This document shows, one piece after another, positions 41,281 to 50,900 of a DNA stretch of 64,000 bases. A model generated the notes under the pieces. The model was given only the letters and a program-made list of their open reading frames with translations, was not told the DNA's origin and made no database searches. Made by a program: the position numbers and the translations under genes. The stretch is from contig NZ_CP069396.1 in assembly GCF_016887565.1 (NCBI RefSeq), positions 11,948,001 to 12,012,000 of the forward strand. The letters are read 5' to 3'. The DNA is from Archangium violaceum (lineage in GTDB: Bacteria > Myxococcota > Myxococcia > Myxococcales > Myxococcaceae). Position 1 is the first letter of the stretch. Each line of letters starts with the position of its first letter.

Positions 41281-44200
41281 ATGGAGGACATGGGAGAACG
41301 ACCAGGCGTGCGGCCCGCGGGATTCTTCGTGCTGCGCACGCCGCTGCTGCCCCATGACGTGCTGAGGGAGTGGAGCACGGGCGCCGGGGATTCCGGAGCG
41401 CCCGGTGGGGATGACGCGACCCTGGAGGCGGCACTCGCGACGGACCGGCGGCGCACGCGCGAGCGGCTGCGCGAGGTGGTGACGCGGCCCGAGGTGCGCG
41501 AGGCCCTCTTCCTGGCCTCGCCCTCGCTGGAGGAGAGCCTCGGGACATGGTGGGAGGCGCCCGAGAGCGAGCGCGGACAGAAGGTGGAGCGGACCCTGGT
41601 GCGCTACCTGTCGCGCATGGCGGGGAGGGCCACGCCCTTCGGACTCTTCGCGGGCTGCACGATGGGCGAGCTGGGTGCCCGGACACGCCTGGTGCTGGGC
41701 CCGCTGGAGGAAGCGCGGCGGCACACCCGGCTGGACATGGACTACCTCTTCTCCCTCACCGAGACGCTGGCCTCGCGGCCGGAGTGGCGGAGGGGGCTGC
41801 GCTTCCGGCCCAACTCCAGCCTGTACCGGGTGGCGGGAAGGCTGCGGTACGCGGAGGCGCGGCGGGAGGGCCAGGCGCGCGACTACCACCTGGTGGCGGT
41901 GGAGCCGACGCTCTACCTGGAGGCCACGCTGGCTCGCGCCGCGCGGGGAGCGAGCCTGGAGGAGCTGACGGCCGCGCTGTGCGAGGCGGACGCCGAGGTG
42001 CCACGAGAGGAGGCCGAGGCCTACGTGGAAGCACTGGCGGACGCGCAGCTCCTGGTGCCGGAGCTGTCGCCAACCGTCACCGGGCCGGAGCCCATCCACG
42101 AGGTGCTGACCCAGCTGCGCCAGCTTCCCGGAGGTGAGCCCCTGGTGGAGCGGCTGGAGCAGGCGCGCGCGACGCTGGAGTCCCTGGATGGACAGGGCCT
42201 GGGCGTGCACCCGAGGCGCTACCGCGAGGTGGCGGAGCGGCTGGAGGCGCTGCCGGCCCGGCCCGCGCTGCCGCGCCTCTTCCAGGTGGACCTGGTGAGG
42301 CCGGCATCGGAGGCGGTGCTGGGCGAGGCGGTGGTGAAGGAGGTGGTGCGCGGGGTGGAGCTGCTGCGGCGGCTGGTGCCCGCCCGAGGCGGTGGAGAGG
42401 CCCTGCGACGCTTCCGCGACGCCTTCCTGGCGCGCTACGAGGGCCAGGAGGTGCCGCTGGTGGAGGCGCTGGACGAGGAGTCGGGCCTCGGTTTCGGCGG
42501 CATCTCGGATGAAGCGGAGCCGCTGTTGCGCGGGCTCGCCTTCCCCGGACGGGCACAGGAGAAACACTGGAGCGAGCGGCACGCGCACCTGCTGCGGCGC
42601 TGGGAGGAGACGCTCCGGGCGGGAAGGCGCGAGCTGGCGCTGACGGAGGAGGACGAGCGGGCGCTCGCGGTGGAGTCACCGCTGCCGCTGCCGGACGCCT
42701 TCGAGGTGCTGGCCGCGGTGGCGGCCCCCTCGGAGGAGGCACTCGCCGAGGGCCACTTCCGCCTGCACCTCGCGAGCGTGGGAGGCCCTCCGGGTGCACG
42801 GCTGCTGGGGCGCTTCTGCCACGCGGACGCGAAGTTGGAGGAAGCGATACGCAAGCACCTGCGGGAGGAGGAGGCGCTGCGCCCGGGCGTGTGCTTCGCC
42901 GAGGTGGTGCACCTGCCGGAGGGGCGGGTGGGCAACGTGCTGCTGCGCCCGGTGCTGCGCGACCACGAGATCGCGTACCTGGGGCGCTCGGGGGCACCGC
43001 GGGAGCGCCAGGTGCCGATGACGGACCTGCGGGTGTCGGTGGTGGGGAATCGGGTGGTGCTGCGCTCGGAGCGGCTGGGCTGCGAAGTGCTGCCGAGACT
43101 GACGACGGCGCACCACTATGGAGGAAGGAGCCTGGGGCTGTACCGCTTCCTGTGCTCACTGCAGGGACAAGGCGTGGCGGGGAGCCTGGGGTGGGAGTGG
43201 GGACCCCTGGAGGAGGCGGCCTTCCTGCCCCGGGTGACGGCGGGCCGGCTGGTGCTGTCGCTGGCGCGCTGGCGGGTGGAGCCGGCGGAGGTGGAACGGC
43301 TGGAGGGGCTGAGCGGGGTGGCCCGGCACCGCGAGGTACGGCGGTGGCGCGAGCGGCGGGGGATTCCGCGGCACGTGGGGCTGTCGGAGGGAGACAACGT
43401 GCTCCCGCTGGACCTGGAGGGAGAGCTCTGGGTGGACACCTTCCTGCAACTCGCGAAGGGGCACGAGACGGTGACGCTGGTGGAGCCCTTCCCCGGCGGG
43501 CACGAGCTGTGCGTGCGAGGTCCCGAGGGCCGGTACGTGCACGAGCTGGTGCTGCCCTTCACGCGGGCCCGCCCGGAGACACCGCGAGCGCGAGCCCCCC
43601 AGGACTCCCGCCCGGCGGAGCCGGCGCGGATACGGAGACGCTTCACGCCAGGCTCCGAGTGGCTGTACGCGAAGCTGTACGGAGGGAGCGCCTCGGCGGA
43701 TCGGGTGCTGCGCGAGGCGGTGGGGCCGCTCGTGCGGGAGGCGATGGGCGCGGGAATGGCGGACGGGTGGTTCTTCATCCGCTACGACGACCCGGAGCCA
43801 CACCTGCGGGTGCGCCTGCATGGAGACGCGAGGCGGCTGACGGGAGAGGTGCTGCCAGCGTTGGAAGCGCGGATGGAGCCGCTGCTGGAGGAGGGGCTGC
43901 TGTGGCGGGTGCAGCTCGACACGTACGAGCGGGAGGTGGAGCGCTACGGCGGGGGTGAAGGTGTACGGCTGGCCGAGCGGCTCTTCCACGCGGACAGCGA
44001 GGCGGTGCTGTCCATCCTGGAGGGGCTGAGCGGGGATGAGGGAGCCGAGACGCGCTGGCTGCTGGCGCTGAAGGGCGTGACGCTGCTGCTGGAGGACCTG
44101 GGGCTGGAGGCGGAGACGAGGCACGGGGTGCTGTCGCGGGCGCGCGAGGCCCTGGGACGCGAGATGCGGGTGGAGGCGGACTTCACGCACCAGCTCGGAG

Positions 44201-44508
44201 CGAGGTACCGGCAGGAGCGGGCACGCGTCGAGGCGGTGCTGCGCGGAAGCGGGACGGAGGACGGGCCCTTGTCGGCGGGGCTGGCGGCACTGGAGAAGCG
44301 CTCACGGGTGCTCGAGCCCATCACGGCGGAGCTGCGCGGATGCGCCATGGAGGGCCGGTTGGGAGTGCCGCTGGAGGAGCTGGCCTGGAGCTTCCTGCAC
44401 ATGCACGCGAACCGGCTGCTGCGCTCCTCGGCCCGGAGACAGGAATTGGTGCTCTACGACTTCCTGCTGCGCCACCTCGAGTCCATGAAGGCCCGGCGGA
44501 GGACCTGA
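41281..44508 (+). CDS. Full-length lantibiotic dehydratase LanB
   Basis: A 1075-aa class I dehydratase. Residues 1 to about 780 are the glutamylation domain, which uses Glu-tRNA to activate Ser/Thr (RYLSRMAGRATPFGLFAGCTMG and LDMDYLFSLTETL are typical). From about residue 790 the SpaB_C-like elimination domain follows (GSEWLYAKLYGGSASADRVLRE, WFFIRYDDPEPHLRVRLHGDARRL). Both halves are in one chain, unlike split thiopeptide enzymes. The start at 41281 is 1 nt after the lanC stop; ATG 41290 is an alternative. No transporter or leader peptidase gene lies next to it. A small 5-bp hairpin (44501-44514) overlaps the stop. Confidence 0.94.
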   Translation: MEDMGERPGVRPAGFFVLRTPLLPHDVLREWSTGAGDSGAPGGDDATLEAALATDRRRTRERLREVVTRPEVREALFLASPSLEESLGTWWEAPESERGQKVERTLVRYLSRMAGRATPFGLFAGCTMGELGARTRLVLGPLEEARRHTRLDMDYLFSLTETLASRPEWRRGLRFRPNSSLYRVAGRLRYAEARREGQARDYHLVAVEPTLYLEATLARAARGASLEELTAALCEADAEVPREEAEAYVEALADAQLLVPELSPTVTGPEPIHEVLTQLRQLPGGEPLVERLEQARATLESLDGQGLGVHPRRYREVAERLEALPARPALPRLFQVDLVRPASEAVLGEAVVKEVVRGVELLRRLVPARGGGEALRRFRDAFLARYEGQEVPLVEALDEESGLGFGGISDEAEPLLRGLAFPGRAQEKHWSERHAHLLRRWEETLRAGRRELALTEEDERALAVESPLPLPDAFEVLAAVAAPSEEALAEGHFRLHLASVGGPPGARLLGRFCHADAKLEEAIRKHLREEEALRPGVCFAEVVHLPEGRVGNVLLRPVLRDHEIAYLGRSGAPRERQVPMTDLRVSVVGNRVVLRSERLGCEVLPRLTTAHHYGGRSLGLYRFLCSLQGQGVAGSLGWEWGPLEEAAFLPRVTAGRLVLSLARWRVEPAEVERLEGLSGVARHREVRRWRERRGIPRHVGLSEGDNVLPLDLEGELWVDTFLQLAKGHETVTLVEPFPGGHELCVRGPEGRYVHELVLPFTRARPETPRARAPQDSRPAEPARIRRRFTPGSEWLYAKLYGGSASADRVLREAVGPLVREAMGAGMADGWFFIRYDDPEPHLRVRLHGDARRLTGEVLPALEARMEPLLEEGLLWRVQLDTYEREVERYGGGEGVRLAERLFHADSEAVLSILEGLSGDEGAETRWLLALKGVTLLLEDLGLEAETRHGVLSRAREALGREMRVEADFTHQLGARYRQERARVEAVLRGSGTEDGPLSAGLAALEKRSRVLEPITAELRGCAMEGRLGVPLEELAWSFLHMHANRLLRSSARRQELVLYDFLLRHLESMKARRRT

Positions 44509-44977
44509 AGGTCCGCTCGTCGACCTGGGGCGGGTGAAACTGCCCGTGAATATAGCGCCTGCCTCCTCGTCAGTGGCCGCGTCCATTATTCGATACAGGA
44601 GGGGTCGTAGTACGCGGCACACCCCGCGCGTGGGCACGTTTGTCATTGTCGGCCCTGGTCAGAGCGCGAATCGCGAGAAGCCACATCCGCATGAGATTCA
44701 TGCGTCTCCCTCCCGTGCTCCAGGTCTTCAATTGAGGACCCGAGGAAAAGCCGCCGGACCGTGGGGGCGCTCGAAGAATGGGTAGGGCCGAAGCCTCGAC
44801 CCATTGCGTCACGCACCAGGAGAGCGTCATGAGCAGTCATTGCCAACATGTCAGGGTCTCTGGCGTTCCGACGTCGGAGCGCCGTATTCATCCCACGTTC
44901 CCGCGCCATCGCGCCTTCCCGCCTCACGTGGGAGCCGGGTGCTATAGCCCGAATCCTCACCTCCTCTTGGAGCACAC
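44509..44977. other. Intergenic region, no gene seen
   Basis: 469 nt between lanB and the giant CARDB gene. I found no convincing small ORF, RNA gene or strong terminator. The final 40 nt before 44978 include TTGGAG as the ribosome site of the next gene; a TATAGC element at about 44943 could be a -10 box, but no -35 box was identified. Confidence 0.4.
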
Positions 44978-47900
44978 ATGACAACCACACGAGGTCCATC
45001 CTGGTGCCGTCACGGCATGTGGATGACGGTCCTGCTGGCGGCGACTGGCTGCGGCGGACAAGCCCCTGGTAGCGAAACCGGGCTCCTGGGGAAGCTGCGG
45101 AGCGCATTGAGTGACAACGCGCCGGATCTGCGGGTGTCCGCGGTCCACGGGCCGAGCAGCGCCGTACCCGGCCTGCCCTTTTCCGTGGATGTCACCGTGT
45201 GCAACGAGGGCACCGAGACCGCCGACATCAACACCGACGTGTTCCTGTCCGAGGACGCGCTCATCCAGCCCTCCGACATGCTGCTCGCGTCCCGTCCGGT
45301 GAACCTCAAGCCCGGACAGTGCTCCACGCTCGACATGAACGTGGACATGGGCGTGAGCCAGGCGGGGAGCTACCACCTCGGTGCCATCACCGACTCCTTC
45401 GACTACGTGTCCGAGCTCAACGAGGACAACAACTCGCTCGTGGGGAACACCCTCACCGTCGACGCGAAGCCGGACCTCGTCCTCACCGCCGTCACGGGGC
45501 CCTCCCGGCGCTCTCCCTACACGCCCGACGCCCCCGTCTTCTTCACCGTCTGCAACCAGGGCCTGCCCAGTTCCAACACGAACGTGGACCTCTTCCTGTC
45601 CACGGATACGACCATCAGCCGGAACGATGATCTCTTCTTCGCCAACGTCTGGGTGGACGCACTCGCCGCGGGCGAGTGCAGGACGCAGAGCGTCCCCACC
45701 CACACTCCCCCCGAGGGCATCTTCTACCTGGGTGGCATCGTCGACCCCTTCGACTCCCTGCCGGAGATCCTCGAGGACAACAACGTCCTCGTCGGCCACC
45801 GCATGGCCATAGGCTATGGGCCGGATCTCGTCATCACCTCGGTGCAAGCGCCCGCCAGCGCGCGGCCCGGTGAGCCCCTCGGCATCAGCGCCACCGTCTG
45901 CAACCAGGGCTTCCAGCCCAGCTACTTCTCCGAGCTCGCGGTGCGCCTGTCCGACGACGCCACCGTCACCCCGGACGACCCCATGCTCGGCTTCGCCCCC
46001 GTGGGCGACCTCGACTCCGGCATGTGCGCCACCGTTTCCGTGACGGGTCCCGCCACGCCGCCCTCCGGCACCTGGTACCTGGGCACCTTCGCCGATGCCT
46101 CCCAGTTCGTCCTGGAGCTGGACGAGGCCAACAACGCCTCCGCCCCTCGCGCCATCACCTTCGGCTCCGACTCGGACCTGACCGTGTCCCTGAAGGCTCC
46201 CGCCCTCGCGCCGCCCGGAGGGTCCTTCCGCTACACCGCCACCGTCTGCAACCAGGGCACCTCTCTCGGCGAGCCGACGACCCTCGACATCCTCCTCTCC
46301 TCGGATCCCACCTTCTCCGACGACGACCTGTTGCTCGGCGGCGCTCAGGTGCCGCAGCTCGCCGCGGGGGAGTGCACGGAGCTCTCCCAGGAGATTCCCT
46401 CGTACGCCCCGCCGTCCAGCTACTTCCTCGGCGCCCGCGTGGATGGCTCCCACGGCGTGCCCGAGCTGCGCGAGGACAACAACCTCTCCAGCCCCTCCCC
46501 CTTCGTCATCGGCCAGGGAGTCGACCTCATCGTCACCTCCGTGCGCGCTCCCGCCAGCGCCCTGCCGGGCAACCCCTTCGAGGCCACCATCACCGTGTGC
46601 AACCAGGGCTCCGACCTCAGCCCCGGCGCCATGCTGGCCCTGAAGCTGGCTCCTCTCGACGTGGCCACTCCCGTGGACCTCCCCGCTGGTACCGCCTTCG
46701 TGGGCGGCCTGGCCCCGGGTGCCTGCGAGAACGTCACCGCGAGCGTTCTCCCCGACATGCCCATGCCCCTGAGCGGTGCCTGGAAGCTGCTGGCCCTCGC
46801 TGACTCCGACCACTCGGTCCCCGAGCTCATCGAGTCCAACAACTCCGCCTCCAGCAACCGCATCGGCATCAGCTACTCCGCTGACTTCGTCATCACCTCC
46901 GTCAGCGGTCCCACCCGCCTGTCCCCCTACAGCTCTCCGGACACGGTTGCCTTCGTCACCGTCTGCAACCAGGGCACCAGCAGCCAGGGTGCTCAAGCCG
47001 AGCTGTACTTCTCGCAGGATGCCTTCATCACCCTCGATGACATGATGGCCGGCAACGAGCCCGTGGGCTACCTCGACCCCGGCCAGTGCCGCACCACCAG
47101 CGTGCGCATCCACGCGCCTTCCGAGGGCACCTTCTACCTGGGCGCTCGCATCCCTCCCTTGCCCCAGGAGCTGTTCCTGGATGACAACGTCGCCATCGGC
47201 AACCTCGTGGCCATTGGCAACAAGGCCGACCTCGTCGTCACCTCGGTGCAGGCTCCCACCAGCGTCAGGCCCGGCGAGCTCGTCAGTGCCACCGCCACCG
47301 TCTGCAACCAGGGCTTCGCTCCCAGCTACTTCTCCCAGGTCGCGGTGTATCTCTCCCAGGACTCCACGGTGGACCCCACGCAGGACATGCCCATTGGCTT
47401 CGCGCCCGTGGGTCACATCGACATGGGCCAGTGCGCCTCCGCGACCGTGACGGGTACTGCCTTTCCGGCCGGTACCCACTTCCTCATCGCTTCCGCGGAT
47501 GACTCCAACCAGGTTCCCGAGCTGTACGAGGACAACAACACCTCCGCTCCTCGTGCCCTGTCCCTCGGCTCCGGCTCGGACCTGACCGTGTCCCTGCAAG
47601 CGCCCGCCGTTGCTCGGCCCGGTGAGCCTCTCAACCTCACCGCCACCGTCTGCAACCAGGGCAATGCGCTCAGCGCTCCGTCGCACGTCGACTTCCTCTT
47701 CTCCACGGACGCCACGCTCTCTCAGCAGGACGTCTTCCTGGGCGGCATCCCGGTGGATCTACTCGCCCCGGGTGCCTGCGCGACCCTCTCTCAGCAGGTC
47801 CCGGTCCCGCCCGAGAACGGCTTCCTCGGCGCCATCGTCGACGGGCCCAACGTCCTGCCCGAGCTGCGCGAGGACAACAACACCTCCGCTGCTTCCGCTC

Positions 47901-50900
47901 TCGTCACTGGCTTCGGTCCCGACCTCACCGTTACCTCGGTGAAGGCTCCTCCCAGCACCATGCCCGGCAACCCCTTCGAGGCCACCGTCACCGTGTGCAA
48001 CCAGGGCTCCGACTTCAGCCCCGGCTCCATGCTCGCCCTGAAGCTGGCTCCTCTCGACGTGGCCACTCCCGTGGAGCTCCCCGCTGGCACCTCCTTTGTG
48101 GACGGCCTGGCTCCGGGTACCTGCGAGAACGTCACCACGAGCGTCCTGCCCGACATGCCCATGCCCCTGAGCGGTGCCTGGAAGCTGTTGGCCCTCGCTG
48201 ACTCCGACCACCTCGTCTCCGAGCTCATCGAGTCCAACAACTCCGCCTCCAGCAACCGCATCGGCATCAGCTACTCCGCTGACTTCGTCATCACCTCCGT
48301 CAGCGGTCCCACCCGCCTGTCCCCCTACGGCTCTCCGGACACGGTTGCCTTCGTCACCGTCTGCAACCAGGGCACGAGCAGCGCGGGAGCCGACCTCGAG
48401 CTGTACTTCTCGCAGGACGTCTCCATCACCCGCGATGACATGATGGCCGGCAACGAGCCCGCGGGCTACCTCGACCCCGGCCAGTGCCGCACCGCCAGCG
48501 TGCGCATCCACGCGCCTTCCGAGGGCACCTTTTACCTGGGCGCCCGCGTCCGTCCCGCCCCACAGGAGCTGTTCCTGGATGACAACGTCGCCACGGGCAA
48601 CCTCGTGGCCATCGGTAACAAGGCCGACCTCGTCGTCACCTCGGTACAAGCCCCTACCAGCGTTCAGCCAGGCGAGCAGATCAGCGCCACCGCCACCGTC
48701 TGCAACCAGGGCTTCGCTCCCAGCTACTTCTCCCAGGTCGCGGTGTATCTCTCCCAGGACGCCACGGTGGACCCCACGCAGGACCTCCTCATAGACGTGG
48801 CCCCCGTGGGTGACATCGACATGGGCCAGTGCGCCTCCACGACCGTGACGGGTACCGCCTACGTTCCGGCCGGTACCTACTTCCTCGTCGCTTCCGCGGA
48901 TGAGTCCGACCAGGTTCCCGAGCTGTATGAGGACAACAACACCTCCGCTCCTCGTGCCCTGTCCATCGGCTCCGGCTCGGACCTGACCGTGTCCCTGCAG
49001 GCCCCCGCCGTCGCGCGGCCCGGCGAGCCCCTCAGCCTCACCGCCACCGTCTGCAACCAGGGCAATGCGCTCAGCGCTCCGTCGCACGTCGACTTCCTCT
49101 TCTCCACGGACGCCACGCTCTCTCAGCAGGACGTCTTCCTGGGTGGCATCCCGGTGGATCAACTCGCCCCGGGTGCCTGCGCGACCCTCTCTCAGCAGGT
49201 CCCGGTCCCGCCCGAGAATGGCTTCCTCGGCGCCATCGTCGACGGGCCCAACGTCCTGCCCGAGCTGCGCGAGGACAACAACACCTCCGCTGCTTCCGCT
49301 CTCGTCACCGGCTTCGGTCCCGACCTCACCGTTACCTCGGTGAAGGCTCCTCCCAGCACCATGCCCGGCAACCCCTTCGAGGCCACCGTCACCGTGTGCA
49401 ACCAGGGCTCCGACTTCAGCCCCGGCTCCATGCTCGCCCTGAAGCTGGCTCCTCTCGACGTGGCTACTCCCGTGGAGCTCCCCGCTGGCACCTCCTTCGT
49501 GGGCGGCCTGGCCCCGGGTGCCTGCGAGAACGTCACCGCGAGCGTTCTCCCCGACATGCCCATGCCCCTGAGCGGTGCCTGGAAGCTGCTGGCCCTCGCT
49601 GACTCCGACCACTCGGTCCCCGAGCTCATCGAGTCCAACAACTCCGCTTCCAGCAGCCGCATCGGCATCAGCTACTCGGCTGACTTCGTCATCACCTCCG
49701 TCAGCGGCCCCACTCGGCTGTCTCCCTACAGCTCTCCGGACACGGTTGCCTTCGTCACCGTCTGCAACCAGGGGGCTGCGAGCGCGGGGGCCGACCTCGA
49801 GCTGTACTTCTCGCAGGACGCCTCCATCACCCGCGATGACATGATGGCCGGCAACGAGCCCGCGGGCTACCTCGACCCCGGCCAGTGCCGCACCACCAGC
49901 GTGCGCATCCACGCGCCTTCCGAGGGCACCTTCTACCTGGGCGCCCGCGTCCGTCCCGCCCCACAGGAGCTGTTCCTGGATGACAACGTCGCCACGGGCA
50001 ACCTCGTGGCCATCGGCAACAAGGCCGACCTCGTCGTCACCTCGGTGCAGGCCCCCTCCAGTGTGCGGCCCGGCGATCCTCTCAGTCTCACCGCCACCGT
50101 CTGCAACCAGGGCTTCGAACTCAGCTACTACTCCCAGGTCGCGGTGTATCTCTCCCAGGACGCCACGGTGGACCCCACGCAGGACCTCCTCATAGACGTG
50201 GCCCCCGTGGGTGACATCGACATGGGCCAGTGCGCCTCCACGACCGTGACGGGTACCGCCTACGTTCCGGCCGGTACCTACTTCCTCGTCGCTTCCGCGG
50301 ATGAGTCCGACCAGGTTCCCGAGCTGTATGAGGACAACAACACCTCCGCTCCTCGTGCCCTGTCCATCGGCTCCGGCTCGGACCTGACCGTGTCCCTGCA
50401 GGCCCCCGCCGTCGCGCGGCCCGGCGAGCCCCTCAGCCTCACCGCCACCGTCTGCAACCAGGGCAATGCGCTCAGCGCTCCGTCGCACGTCGACTTCCTC
50501 TTCTCCACGGACGCCACGCTCTCTCAGCAGGACGTCTTCCTGGGTGGCATCCCGGTGGATCAACTCGCCCCGGGTGCCTGCGCGACCCTCTCTCAGCAGG
50601 TCCCGGTCCCGCCCGAGAATGGCTTCCTCGGCGCCATCGTCGACGGGCCCAACGTCCTGCCCGAGCTGCGCGAGGACAACAACACCTCCGCTGCTTCCGC
50701 TCTCGTCACCGGCTTCGGTCCCGACCTCACCGTTACCTCGGTGAAGGCTCCTCCCAGCACCATGCCCGGCAACCCCTTCGAGGCCACCGTCACCGTGTGC
50801 AACCAGGGCTCCGACTTCAGCCCCGGCTCCATGCTCGCCCTGAAGCTGGCTCCTCTCGACGTGGCTACTCCCGTGGAGCTCCCCGCTGGCACCTCCTTCG

